From Streptomyces sp. CBMA29 (GTDB taxonomy: Bacteria > Actinomycetota > Actinomycetes > Streptomycetales > Streptomycetaceae): a DNA stretch of 64,000 nt. Numbering within the stretch: the stretch's first letter is position 1; every line of letters starts with the position of its first letter. The stretch lies in the NCBI RefSeq assembly GCF_014596445.1, contig NZ_MECL01000035.1, forward strand, positions 1 through 64,000. Direction: 5' to 3'. This document shows positions 33,155-42,028 of the stretch, piece after piece. The notes under the pieces are model-generated. The model was not told the DNA's origin, ran no database searches, and saw only the letters and a program-made list of their open reading frames with translations. Made by a program: the position numbers and the translations under genes.

Positions 33155-34420
33155 TCAGGCGCCGTCGTCCGCCGCGTCCGGGGACGCTGGACGGCGGGAG
33201 AGGATCTGGTCGACGCCCATGCGGTTCTCCGCGAAGGACAGGGAACTGCCGACCATGTAGAGCCGCCAGACGCGGGCCGTCTCCTCGCCCGCGAGCGCGA
33301 CGAAGTCGGCCCAGCGGTCCTCCAGCGTGCGGTGCCAGGCGTCGATGGTGCGGACGTAGTGCTCGCGCATCGCGGTGACCGACCGCACTTCGAGCCCGGC
33401 CTGTTCGAGCAGGCCGACCGTCTCGCCGAGCGGGCGCATGTGCATGTCGGAGACGATGTAGGTCTCGATGAAGGCACCGCCGCCGGGGGCGTTGCGGCCG
33501 CGCGCCATCTGCTGCACCATCACGTGCCCGCCTGGCTTGACCCGGTCGTGCAGGGCCGCGGCGAAGGCCGGGTACTCGGCGTCGCCGACGTGCTCGCCCA
33601 TCTCGATGGTGGCCACGGCGTCGTAGCCGCCGCTGTCGATGTCGCGGTAGTCGCGGCGCTGCACGTCCACCAGGTCGCTGAGCCCGCGCGACTTGACCTC
33701 CTGCCGCACGTACGCCGCTTGCTCGGCCGCGAGGGTGACGGCGGTGACGCGCGCGCCGTACCGCTCGGCGGCGTGCAGGGTCAACGAGCCCCAGCCGCAG
33801 CCGATGTCGAGCAGCCGCGCCTGCGGAGTGAGACCCACTTGCGTGCAGATCATGTCGAGTTTGTCGCGCTGCGCGTCGGCGGAGGTGTAGTCGGGGGCGT
33901 CGCTGGTCCAGTAGCCGGAGGAGTACGCCATCGTCTCGTCGAGCAGCAGCTTGTAGAAGTCGTTCGACAGGTCGTAGTGGTGGTGGATCGCCGCACGGTC
34001 GCGGTCCTTGCTGTGCAGCCGCCCGCTCAGCCGGGACGGTGCCCCCGGCGGCGCGGGGCGCGGCCCGATCGCGCCGACCCGTACCGCCGCGGCCATCGCG
34101 CGTACCCGGTCGGCCGCCGACAGCCGCGCCGGGCGCAGCTTCTGCTGCCGTACGGCCGCCCACACCGTACGCAGTGCCTGTCCGACGTCCCCCTCGACGT
34201 CGATGTCCCCCGCGATGTACGCCTCCGCCAGGCCCAGCTCGCCCGGCTGCCAGACCAGCCGCCGCAGCGCCCGCCGCCGCCGTACGACCACCAGGGGGCC
34301 GTCGCCCGAGCCCAGTTCGCTCCCGTCCCACAGCCGCACCCGCAGCGGCAGTTCCCCGCCGAGCGCCTGGTCCAGATGGGGGCGCAGCCGGTCGGCCGCG
34401 GTGGGTGTCACGGAGGGCAT
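33155..34420 (-). CDS. Cyclopropane-fatty-acyl-phospholipid synthase family methyltransferase
   Basis: The 421-residue protein matches CFA synthase in full: an N-terminal lipid-binding part (LAEAYIAGDIDVEGD), then HYDLSNDFYKLLLDETMAYSSGYW, the SAM-binding LLDIGCGWGSLTLHAA, and ATIEMGEHVGDAEYPAF with the conserved Glu. It adds a methylene (or methyl) from SAM to an unsaturated acyl chain of a phospholipid, at the membrane surface. The ATG 34420 was chosen by comparison with the family start; no strong ribosome site is seen. The 240-bp divergent gap to the hydrolase gene has short GTGCCG repeats. Confidence 0.9.
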   Translation of the reverse strand: MPSVTPTAADRLRPHLDQALGGELPLRVRLWDGSELGSGDGPLVVVRRRRALRRLVWQPGELGLAEAYIAGDIDVEGDVGQALRTVWAAVRQQKLRPARLSAADRVRAMAAAVRVGAIGPRPAPPGAPSRLSGRLHSKDRDRAAIHHHYDLSNDFYKLLLDETMAYSSGYWTSDAPDYTSADAQRDKLDMICTQVGLTPQARLLDIGCGWGSLTLHAAERYGARVTAVTLAAEQAAYVRQEVKSRGLSDLVDVQRRDYRDIDSGGYDAVATIEMGEHVGDAEYPAFAAALHDRVKPGGHVMVQQMARGRNAPGGGAFIETYIVSDMHMRPLGETVGLLEQAGLEVRSVTAMREHYVRTIDAWHRTLEDRWADFVALAGEETARVWRLYMVGSSLSFAENRMGVDQILSRRPASPDAADDGA

Positions 34421-34660
34421 GGACGCGCTCGCTTTCCGCGGTGCCTGCCGGTCGGGCGGCGGCTCCGCTGTGCTGTTCCGGGGTCGTGCCGGAGTCGTGC
34501 CGGGGCTGTGCCGGTCGGGGCTCTCACCCTGTATTCGGCGCGGTACGGCGTACGGATTGGCCTGGGTGCCGTCCGGGTGCTGTCCGGGTGCCGCCCGGGT
34601 GCCGCGCTGCCGCGTGCGGGCCTCGGCGGGATTGTCGTACCCCTCGGATACGTTGCCGTC

Positions 34661-35365
34661 ATGGCTGAATTTGTACTGGTTTCGGGGGCGTGGCTCGGCG
34701 CGTGGGCGTGGGACGAGGTGGTGCCCGCGCTGCGGGCGGCCGGGCACGGCGTCCATCCCCTGACGCTGTCGGGGCTCGCCGAGAAGCGGGGCGTCGCGCC
34801 GGACGCCGGGCAGCGGACGCATGTCGAGGACATCGTGGCCGAGGTGGAACGGCTCGATTTGCGGGACGTGGTCCTGGTCGGACACAGCTACTCGGGGATT
34901 CCGGTCGGCCAGGCCGCCGGGCGGATCGGCGACCGGCTGGCCCGTATGGTCCTGGTCGACTCCGAAGTGCCGGTCGAGGGAGGGTCGTTCGCGTCCGGCT
35001 GGTGGGAGGGGCAGGCCAGATTCGAGGCGATCCTGGCCGAGGGGGACGGCTTCTGGCCGCCGCCCGCCGCCGAGGAGTTCGAGGGCCAGGGCCTGACCGA
35101 CGAGCAGATCGCCCGGCTCGTCGCGGGCGCGACCCCGCATCCCGCTCCCTCGCTCACCGAGCCCGCCGCGCTGTCCCGCCCGCTCGCCGACCTCCCGACG
35201 ACGTACATCAAGTGCCTCCTGGACGGCCCGGAGCCGAACAGCGACGTGGCCGCGCTCCTGGACGGCGAGCAGTGGCGGCTGGTGGAGATGAACACCGGGC
35301 ACTGGCCGATGTTCTCCGAGCCGCGCCAGCTCGCCGCGATCCTGGGGGCCGAGACCGCCGCCTGA
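34661..35365 (+). CDS. Alpha/beta hydrolase (EstC/salicylate-esterase-like)
   Basis: The 234-residue protein opens MAEFVLVSGAWLGAWAW, the oxyanion-loop signature of the small esterase/lyase branch of alpha/beta hydrolases. The nucleophile Ser is in VGHSYSG and the catalytic His in NTGHWPMFSEP; the acid is likely in the KCLLDGPEPN stretch. It is soluble. The enzyme at 43317 is a distant paralogue with the same opening. The substrate is unknown. It is divergent from the CFA synthase. Confidence 0.85.
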   Translation: MAEFVLVSGAWLGAWAWDEVVPALRAAGHGVHPLTLSGLAEKRGVAPDAGQRTHVEDIVAEVERLDLRDVVLVGHSYSGIPVGQAAGRIGDRLARMVLVDSEVPVEGGSFASGWWEGQARFEAILAEGDGFWPPPAAEEFEGQGLTDEQIARLVAGATPHPAPSLTEPAALSRPLADLPTTYIKCLLDGPEPNSDVAALLDGEQWRLVEMNTGHWPMFSEPRQLAAILGAETAA

Positions 35366-35445
35366 TCCGTGTCGGGCGCGCGCGTGCCTCGGGCCCGCGC
35401 GCTTCGGGCCCGTGCGCGGGTCGAGCCCACTCGCTCCGGGCCCGC

Positions 35446-36243
35446 CTACACCTGCGGCACCGGCACGTCCGCCGGGATACGGCGGCGGACGTCCGCGACC
35501 AGATTCCGCATCGCCATGCGGAAGATCTCGGCCTGGTGCTCGCCGATGAACGAGGTGTGCCCGAAGACCTCCAGGACCACCTGCCCGTGCAGGCGGCCCC
35601 ACGCCTCCATGAGGAGAGCGGCCGCCGCCGCGGGCAGCTCTCCCGGGCCCTCCGCCGGCAGCCGGTCGAAGTGCGCCAGGAGCTGGGGCGAGAGCGCGGG
35701 AATGTCGGCCGCAGCGAGCTGCGCCGTGCTGAAGCCGTCGAACAGTTCGCGCTGGAAGAGCGCGCTCATCCGGCGGTTGGCCTGGGTGGTGATGCCGTCG
35801 TGCGGGGCCGCGTACCCCCGCAGCGGTGTCCCGTAGAGGAGCTGGTACCGCTCGGGGTGGGCGATGGCCCAGTGGCGGTAACCCTCGGCCGCGACCACCA
35901 GGCGCGGCAGGTCCGGCCAGTCCGCCGCCGCTCGGTCGAGTGCGGCACGTACGGCGGCGGTCAGGTCGTCGTACGCCTTGGTGACGAGCACCGTGACGAG
36001 GGCGTCCCGGCTCGGGAAGTAGTGGTAGAGCGCCTGGACGGTCATGCCCAGGCCGCGGGCTGTCGCGCGCATCGACAGGCCCTCGGGGCCGTTCTCCGCG
36101 ATCAGGCGTTCGGCGGCGTCCAGGATCTCCTGCGTCGCCGCCGCGCGGCGCCGTTCACGCAGAGAGGGCGGGGGCGGCGGTGTCAGCGGCGTCGGCGGCG
36201 CGGACACGTCCGGTGGCGCTGGCGGGTGTTCCTCGGCGGGCAT
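35446..36243 (-). CDS. TetR-family transcriptional regulator
   Basis: The 265-residue protein has a Pro-rich N-terminal extension of about 28 residues. A TetR helix-turn-helix (ATQEILDAAERLIAENG ... LSMRATARGLGMTVQALYHYF) and a TetR_C_13-like ligand domain follow. It is divergent from the MMPL exporter gene and is likely its repressor. The 261-bp gap between them has an AT-rich patch near 36265-36325 that could hold the promoters, plus tandem ACGTCCG repeats. Confidence 0.88.
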   Translation of the reverse strand: MPAEEHPPAPPDVSAPPTPLTPPPPPSLRERRRAAATQEILDAAERLIAENGPEGLSMRATARGLGMTVQALYHYFPSRDALVTVLVTKAYDDLTAAVRAALDRAAADWPDLPRLVVAAEGYRHWAIAHPERYQLLYGTPLRGYAAPHDGITTQANRRMSALFQRELFDGFSTAQLAAADIPALSPQLLAHFDRLPAEGPGELPAAAAALLMEAWGRLHGQVVLEVFGHTSFIGEHQAEIFRMAMRNLVADVRRRIPADVPVPQV

Positions 36244-36417
36244 GCGCCCACCCTACGACGGCTTCCTTGGCGTGTATCCGGATTTTGAACACTGTCAGGT
36301 AAATCTCGCACTGCCAAAGAACGTTGTGTGCTGTCTACGTTCGTCGCGGCGACGTCACTCCCGTCGCATCCGCCGCACGGCGCGAGTCCGCGGGCCCCGT
36401 ACGCCCACGACTCCGTC

Positions 36418-36490
36418 GGTACGCACGTCCAGGACGCACGTCCGTACGTCCGGCACTCACGTCCGCAAGTCCGCACGTCCGCAAGTCCGC
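36418..36490 (+). repeat. ACGTCCG-type short direct repeats in the exporter leader
   Basis: Five to seven copies of a short unit (ACGTCC followed by GCA, GT, AGG and AGTCCGC) run without a break up to the GAGGAG ribosome site of the MMPL gene. The exact repeats are CACGTCCGCAAGTCCG (twice). They would lie in the 5' leader or in the operator. Confidence 0.45.
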
Positions 36491-36504
36491 AGAGGAGATC
36501 TCGC

Positions 36505-38838
36505 GTGTTCGAACGCATAGCCGAACTGGCGATCCGCCGGTCCCGGCTGGTACTCATCGTCGCCATCGTGGCGACGGCCGTCATGGGTGCCGTGGGTGCT
36601 GGCGCATTCACCAAGCTATTGGGCGGCGGCTTCGACGATCCAGCTTCCCAGTCCACCCGGGCACGCGACCTCATCGACAAGAGATTCGGCGGCGAGACGA
36701 ATCTGGTGCTGCTCGTCCGCACGGCGGACGGCCGTATCGCCGACGGCCGTATCGACGCCCCGGCGGCCGAGCGGAACGGGCGGGCCCTGGTCGCCGAGCT
36801 GAAGAGCGACACGACGCTGGCGAACGTCGTCTCGTACTGGGACACGCCAAGCCCCGAACTGCGTTCCAAGGACGGCCGCGAGGCCATGGTGCTCGCCCAC
36901 GTCAAGGGCGACCCGACGCAGCAGCAGAAGAACGCCGAGAAGCTTCTCGACCACTTCGGCGGTACGTACAAGGACGCGCTCACGGTCCGGGCCGGCGGTG
37001 TGGCCGCGGTCGGCAACGACATGTCGACGCAGGTCGTCAAGGACCTCGAACTGGCCGAGCTGATCGCGATCCCGCTGACCCTCGTACTGCTGCTGTTCGT
37101 CTTCGGCAGCGCGGTGGCCGCCCTGCTGCCGCTGGCCATCGCGATCATCGCCATCCTCGGCTCGTTCGCCGAGCTGTCCCTGCTCGCGGACGTCACCAGC
37201 GTCTCGAACACGGCGACCAACCTCACCACGGCCCTCGGCCTCGGACTGGGCATCGACTACGGCCTGTTGATGATCAGCCGGTTCAGGGAGCAGCTCGCGA
37301 CGGGCGCGAGTGTGGACGACGCCGTCCGCCGGACCGTCCACACCGCGGGCCGCACCGTCGCGTTCTCCGCGGCGACCGTGGCCGCCGCGCTCGCCGCGCT
37401 CCTGGTCTTCCCGCAGTATTTCCTGCGCTCGTTCGGCTTCGCGGGCGTCGGGGTGGTCGCCATCGCGGCCGTCAGCGCGCTGTTCGTCATGCCGCCGCTG
37501 CTCGTCGTCCTGGGACACCGGGTCAACAGCGGGCGGCTGCCCTGGATGAAGCCCGCGAGCGCGGCGAACGCCGCGGATTCCCCAGGCGTTACGGGTTCCC
37601 CAGGCGTTACGGATTCCGCGGGCGTTACGGGTTCCGCGAGCTCCACGGACTCCGCCGACTCCGCCGCCCGCGTCTCCGTGTGGGCGCGGCTGGCGCGTAC
37701 CTCGATGCGGCGGCCCGCGTTCACCGCGCTGCCCGTGCTCGTGGTCCTGCTGGCGGTGGCGAGCCCGCTGCTGGGCATCGTCTTCGGCACCCCGGACGAG
37801 CGCGTGCTGCCCAAGGACGCCGAGAGCCGCCAGGTCTCCGCGACGCTCAGGAGCGACTTCAGCGGCAGCGACGACTCCGCCCTCCAGATCGTCTTCGGCC
37901 AGGCCGTGGACAAGGGCCCCCTGGGGTCGTACGCACAGCGGCTGTCGCAGCTCAAGGGCGTGGTACGGGTCGAGACCAGCACCGGGACCTACGCAGACGG
38001 GCAGGCTTCCGCCGCCGGGCCCGGCAGCGCCAACCTCGGCCGCCCCGACGGGCAGCGGATCAGCGTGACCAGCTCCCTGACGCCGAGGTCGGACGCGGCC
38101 CAGGACCTGGTCGGCGCGGTACGGGACCTCGCGCCGCCCGCCGGAACGCACCCGCTGGTGGGCGGGACCGACGCCGAACTGGTCGACACCAGGCACTCCA
38201 TCGGCGGCCAACTCCCGCTCGCCATCGGCCTGGTCGTCCTCACCACCTTCATCCTGCTCTTCCTGTTCACCGGCAGCGTCGTGCAGCCGCTGCGCGCCCT
38301 GCTGCTCAACGCGATCACCCTGGTGGCGACCCTCGGCGTCATGACGTGGATCTTCCAGGACGGCCATCTCTCCTCCCTGCTCGGCTTCACCGCGCAGCCG
38401 ATGGAGATGTCGATGACCGTGCTGATGTTCTGCATCGTCTTCGGGCTCTCCATGGACTACGAGGTCTTCGTCACCAGCCGGATCAAGGAACTCCACGACC
38501 AGGGCGAGGACACCGAGTCGGCCGTCGTCAACGGCCTCGGGCACACCGGGCGCATCGTCACCGCGGCGGCCTGTCTGCTGGCCGTGAGCTTCTTCGCCTT
38601 CGGTACGGCCAAGCTCAGCTTCATGCAGATGTTCGGCCTCGGCAGCGGACTGGCCATCCTCATCGACGCCGTCGCCATCCGCGGTGTCCTCGTCCCCGCC
38701 GCGATGCGGCTGCTCGGCGGATCGGCCTGGTACGCGCCGGGCTTCCTGCGCAGGTTCCACGACCGGTTCGGGCTCAGCGAGGGCGAGCCGGCCTCCGGCC
38801 CGGACCTCGACCGCGAACCGGTGCCCTCGCAGGGGTAG
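36505..38838 (+). CDS. MMPL-family membrane exporter
   Basis: The 777-residue protein has two repeated halves, each with a membrane segment, a large outside domain and a cluster of five membrane segments. The halves carry the RND/MMPL signatures GLGLGIDYGLLMISRFREQL and FGLSMDYEVFVTSRIKEL. Family members export lipids or drugs using proton-motive force. It starts at GTG 36505, 7 bases after GAGGAG. A TetR gene is divergent upstream, so the exporter is probably drug- or lipid-inducible. A Ser/Thr/Gly-rich repeat (VTGSPGVTD) lies at about residues 357-380 between the halves. Confidence 0.9.
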   Translation: MFERIAELAIRRSRLVLIVAIVATAVMGAVGAGAFTKLLGGGFDDPASQSTRARDLIDKRFGGETNLVLLVRTADGRIADGRIDAPAAERNGRALVAELKSDTTLANVVSYWDTPSPELRSKDGREAMVLAHVKGDPTQQQKNAEKLLDHFGGTYKDALTVRAGGVAAVGNDMSTQVVKDLELAELIAIPLTLVLLLFVFGSAVAALLPLAIAIIAILGSFAELSLLADVTSVSNTATNLTTALGLGLGIDYGLLMISRFREQLATGASVDDAVRRTVHTAGRTVAFSAATVAAALAALLVFPQYFLRSFGFAGVGVVAIAAVSALFVMPPLLVVLGHRVNSGRLPWMKPASAANAADSPGVTGSPGVTDSAGVTGSASSTDSADSAARVSVWARLARTSMRRPAFTALPVLVVLLAVASPLLGIVFGTPDERVLPKDAESRQVSATLRSDFSGSDDSALQIVFGQAVDKGPLGSYAQRLSQLKGVVRVETSTGTYADGQASAAGPGSANLGRPDGQRISVTSSLTPRSDAAQDLVGAVRDLAPPAGTHPLVGGTDAELVDTRHSIGGQLPLAIGLVVLTTFILLFLFTGSVVQPLRALLLNAITLVATLGVMTWIFQDGHLSSLLGFTAQPMEMSMTVLMFCIVFGLSMDYEVFVTSRIKELHDQGEDTESAVVNGLGHTGRIVTAAACLLAVSFFAFGTAKLSFMQMFGLGSGLAILIDAVAIRGVLVPAAMRLLGGSAWYAPGFLRRFHDRFGLSEGEPASGPDLDREPVPSQG

Positions 38839-38894
38839 TCGGACCCGACAGCCCCCGACAGCTCCGGGCGACCCCCCGGCAGCCCCCGACAGCT

Positions 38895-38949
38895 CCGGCA
38901 CGCGCGACGGCCCCCGCTCTTCCCCGGCGGGGGCCGTCGCGTGTGCCGG
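38895..38949 (+). terminator. Terminator of the MMPL gene
   Basis: CCGGCACGCGCGACGGCCCC pairs with GGGGCCGTCGCGTGTGCCGG across the loop CGCTCTTCCCCGGCG, with one mismatch. Two copies of AGCCCCCGACAGCTCCGG precede it (about 38850 and 38881). Confidence 0.75.
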
Positions 38950-38964
38950 ATCGTGCGCGATGCC

Positions 38965-39024
38965 TTGACGGCTTGGCCTTTCCGGCCGACACTCCACTCG
39001 CACCCTGTCCTGAGAGCGCTCTCA
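38965..39024 (+). promoter_or_regulatory. Promoter and glucanase-type operator of the GH16 gene
   Basis: TTGACG (38965-38970) and GACACT (38988-38993) with a 17-base spacer form a plausible promoter. The perfect palindrome TGAGAGCGCTCTCA (39011-39024) lies just after the expected start. A bound LacI protein would block initiation or elongation. Confidence 0.65.
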
Positions 39025-39096
39025 GGATGATGTGAGTGTCATGCCCACATCCAACGTCTCCCCGCTGTCCCCCACCAGCGAAAGGCAGCACCTCCC

Positions 39097-40515
39097 GTGA
39101 CGACATCTCCTCCTCCGCCTCCCCTCGGCCATCGGCGTGCGCGGCGCTACCTGGGCAAGGGCCCGCTGGCCGTGCTCAGCACCCTTCTCCTCCTCGTGAC
39201 CGGCCTCACCGGCCTTGTGCTGTCCGGCGGTTCGGCGTCGGCAGCCGTCCCCGGACCCGCGGCGGGCTGGACGACCGTGTTCAGCGACGACTTCAACGGG
39301 GCGGCGGGCACCGGCCTCAACCGGGCCAACTGGCTCTACGACATCGGCACGAGCTACCCCGGCGGCGCGGGCAACTGGGGCACCGGCGAGATCGAGACCT
39401 CCACCGACTCGACGCAGAACGTCTACCAGGACGGCTCCGGCCACATGGTCATCAAGCCGGTCAAGGACGCCTCGGGGCACTGGACTTCGGGCCGCGTCGA
39501 GACCCAGCGCACCGACTTCGCGGCCCCCGCGGGCGGCCAGCTCGAAATCAGCGCCTCGATCCAGCAGCCCAACCCCCAGAGCGGGCTCGGCTACTGGCCC
39601 GCCTTCTGGGCGATGGGCGCCGCCGCCCGCCCGGTCAGCGCCACCAACTGGCCCAGCATCGGCGAGATCGACATCATGGAGGACGTCAACGCCCTCAGCA
39701 AGCACTCCACCACCTTCCACTGCGGGCAGTGGGCGGGCGAGTGCCACGACCCCGACGGCATCACCAGCGACCTCCAGCCGTGCGCCGGTTGCCAGACCGG
39801 CTTCCACAAGTACTCGGCCGTGATCGACCGCACCAACACCTCCGCCGAGCAGCTCCGCTTCTACCTCGACGGCAATCTGACCTTCACCGTCAACGAGAAC
39901 CAGGTCTCCGTCGCCACCTGGCAGGCCGCCGTCGACCACGGCTTCTTCGCCATCTTCGACGTGGCCATCGGCGGCTCCTACCCCAACAAGGTCTGCGGCT
40001 GCACCTCCCCGTCCGCCGACATCAGCTCCGGCGCGGGCATGAGCGTCGACTGGTTCGCCGTGTACCAGACGACCGGCGGCAGCAGCGGCACGGTCGGCGG
40101 CACGACCAACGGCGGCACGTCGTCCGGTACGAGCACGGGTACGAGTTCCGGTACGAGCACGGGCACGAGTTCTGGCACAAGCTCCGGTACGAGCACCGGC
40201 ACAAGTTCCGGTACGAGCGCGGGCAGCACGGGCGGCAGCACCACCACGCCCGACTACACCGCCGGTGTCACCTCCACCAGTTCCACGCAGGCCCGCATCT
40301 CCTTCACCCCGACCACCCCGGCCGCCTATGTCGACGTCCATTACCTCGTCAACGGCGCGGGTCAGCAGAATTTCCGCATGACCAACTCCTCCGGCACCTG
40401 GACCCAGACCGTCAACGGCCTGTCCACCGGCAGCGTTCTCACGTACTGGTTCACGTACGAGAAGAACGGCCCGCAGTACGACTCCCCGCACTACACGTTC
40501 ACCCAGGGGTCCTGA
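39097..40515 (+). CDS. Secreted GH16 beta-1,3-glucanase with C-terminal CBM56
   Basis: The 472-residue protein has a signal peptide ending near SASAAV (about 50). The GH16 domain (about 55-325) has catalytic GEIDIMED, with the nucleophile Glu190 and acid/base Glu195. A repetitive Ser/Gly/Thr linker (TSSGTSTG repeats, about 330-380) and a C-terminal domain (384-472) follow. The latter has the pattern of CBM56 (ARISFTPTTPAAYVDVHYLVNGAGQQNFRM), which binds beta-1,3-glucan. It should release oligosaccharides from laminarin or fungal wall glucan. The operator upstream is the TGAGAGCGCTCTCA type. Confidence 0.92.
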   Translation: MTTSPPPPPLGHRRARRYLGKGPLAVLSTLLLLVTGLTGLVLSGGSASAAVPGPAAGWTTVFSDDFNGAAGTGLNRANWLYDIGTSYPGGAGNWGTGEIETSTDSTQNVYQDGSGHMVIKPVKDASGHWTSGRVETQRTDFAAPAGGQLEISASIQQPNPQSGLGYWPAFWAMGAAARPVSATNWPSIGEIDIMEDVNALSKHSTTFHCGQWAGECHDPDGITSDLQPCAGCQTGFHKYSAVIDRTNTSAEQLRFYLDGNLTFTVNENQVSVATWQAAVDHGFFAIFDVAIGGSYPNKVCGCTSPSADISSGAGMSVDWFAVYQTTGGSSGTVGGTTNGGTSSGTSTGTSSGTSTGTSSGTSSGTSTGTSSGTSAGSTGGSTTTPDYTAGVTSTSSTQARISFTPTTPAAYVDVHYLVNGAGQQNFRMTNSSGTWTQTVNGLSTGSVLTYWFTYEKNGPQYDSPHYTFTQGS

Positions 40516-40540
40516 CCCTCACCTCGCGTGTGCCTGCCTC

Positions 40541-40579
40541 GGCGGGGCCGCCCGGACACCATGTCCGCGCGGCCCCGCC
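40541..40579 (+). terminator. Terminator of the GH16 gene
   Basis: GGCGGGGCCGC (40541-40551) pairs perfectly with GCGGCCCCGCC (40569-40579), 25 bases after the GH16 stop. Confidence 0.7.
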
Positions 40580-40692
40580 GTCGTTCGGGGGGCGATGTGC
40601 GCCAGGCGAATATGCCAGGTCAAGGGGTGGTTGACGCGCATAGACAAGGTCGGGCAGTCTCGTGAGTCTGTGAACCCCCCATGGGAGGCGTG

Positions 40693-41427
40693 ATGTTGAG
40701 ACGGTACGTCCGCGCATTACTCGCAATTGTCATGTTTGCGTCAGCAATCCTTGTCGGAACCGCCGTGACCGCGGGCAGCGCCCATGCGGCCGGCTGCTAC
40801 TCCTGGGGCCGCACCCTCAGCCAGGGCGCGAGCGGTGAGGACGTCCGCCAGCTCCAGATCCGGATCGCCGGATACCCCGGCTACGGCGCGGTGCTGGCGA
40901 CCGACGGCCAGTTCGGGCCGGCGACCAGGTCCGCCGTCGTGCGTTTCCAGCAGGCGTACGGCCTCACGGCGGACGGCATCGCCGGGCCGCAGACCTTCGC
41001 GAAGATCGGCGCGCTCCAGGACGCCGACTGCACCCCGATCCACTTCACCTTCGGCGAGCTGAACCGCTGCAACACCACCTGGGCGGGCGGCGCTGTCGGC
41101 GCGGCCACCGCCCGTGACAACGCCCTGCGGCTCATGTGGAAGCTGGAGGCGCTGCGCCACGCGCTGGGCGACCAGCCGCTCACCACGAGCAGCGGCTTTC
41201 GCTCCTACTCCTGCAACAGCGCCGTCGGCGGGGCGGCGAGCAGCAACCACCTGTACGGCCGCGCCGTCGACCTGACCGGCTCGCCGAGCTTCTGCCGCAT
41301 CGTGCAGGAGGCCCGCTACCACGGCTTCAACGAGATCCTCGGCCCCGGCTACCCGGGCCACAGCACCCACGCCCACCTCGGCGACCAGAGCTCCCGCTAC
41401 TGGAGCGCCTCCTCCTGCGGAATCTGA
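40693..41427 (+). CDS. Secreted M15-type peptidase with peptidoglycan-binding domain, TTA-containing
   Basis: The 244-residue protein has a signal peptide ending at SAHA|A (about 34). A PG_binding_1 domain (about 45-105, GEDVRQLQIRIAGYPGYG ... TDGQFGPATRSAVVRFQQ) and a D-Ala-D-Ala carboxypeptidase-like M15 domain follow. The latter has zinc-ligand motifs SSNHLYGRAVDLTG and HSTHAHLGDQ. It should trim peptide stems in peptidoglycan outside the cell. The ATG 40693 has GGGAGG 5 bases ahead. Codon 9 is TTA (40717-40719), so translation should need the bldA tRNA. The first 30 codons are unusually AT-rich for this genome. Confidence 0.88.
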   Translation: MLRRYVRALLAIVMFASAILVGTAVTAGSAHAAGCYSWGRTLSQGASGEDVRQLQIRIAGYPGYGAVLATDGQFGPATRSAVVRFQQAYGLTADGIAGPQTFAKIGALQDADCTPIHFTFGELNRCNTTWAGGAVGAATARDNALRLMWKLEALRHALGDQPLTTSSGFRSYSCNSAVGGAASSNHLYGRAVDLTGSPSFCRIVQEARYHGFNEILGPGYPGHSTHAHLGDQSSRYWSASSCGI

Positions 41428-41435
41428 CCCCCGCG

Positions 41436-41473
41436 CCCCGCGGCCGATGCCCCCCTCCGCCCCGGCCGCGGGG
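41436..41473 (+). terminator. Terminator of the M15 peptidase gene
   Basis: CCCCGCGGCCG (41436-41446) pairs perfectly with CGGCCGCGGGG (41463-41473), just after the stop codon. Confidence 0.65.
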
Positions 41474-41562
41474 TTCCGCGCCGCCCGGCGGGTGTCAGTG
41501 GTCGCGTTTACGCTGAAGCCGAAAGAGCAGGGCAGGACGGGACAAGAGGGTGGGGATCGCAG

Positions 41563-41988
41563 ATGGGCGGCGACGGTTGGAGCCGGGCCGGGGCGTATCA
41601 GCCGGATCTGGCGGCGGCGTTCCGGGCCGAGCAGGAGCGCGAACTCTCCGAGGACGACCACGGGTTCGGGACCATGACGATGGCCGAGCGCTGGGCGGAC
41701 CCGGACTGGCAGGAGTACATCATGACCGGCGGTACGGCCTCCGTGCTCGACCAGATAGAGGTCGTCGCATCCGACAACGGCGAAGAGGGGCCGTTCATGC
41801 GCCCCTTGACCGACGCGGAGATCCGCGCCTGGTGCCCCGGCGGCCGTCCCACCGAGGCCGAGTGGAACGCCGCGCTGTCGGACAGCGGTGACCTCTACCC
41901 CGACCGCGCGGCGGGCAACTGCACCGTCCTCTACGACGCAGACGGCACGCCGGCCTCGATCGGCTACTGGGGCGTCACGGCGGACTGA
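41563..41988 (+). CDS. Small soluble protein of unknown function
   Basis: The 141-residue acidic protein (DGWSRAGAYQPDLAAAFRAEQEREL ... CTVLYDADGTPASIGYWGVTAD) has no signal or membrane segment. I recognise the pattern as a conserved Streptomyces hypothetical, with no known role. It starts at the ATG 41563, about 15 bases after GAGGGTGGGG. It is convergent with the glyoxalase-like gene and stands alone. Confidence 0.7.
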   Translation: MGGDGWSRAGAYQPDLAAAFRAEQERELSEDDHGFGTMTMAERWADPDWQEYIMTGGTASVLDQIEVVASDNGEEGPFMRPLTDAEIRAWCPGGRPTEAEWNAALSDSGDLYPDRAAGNCTVLYDADGTPASIGYWGVTAD

Positions 41989-42028
41989 CCGCAGCGAGCC
42001 GCAGCGGGGCGGGGGCCTGGCCGGACGC

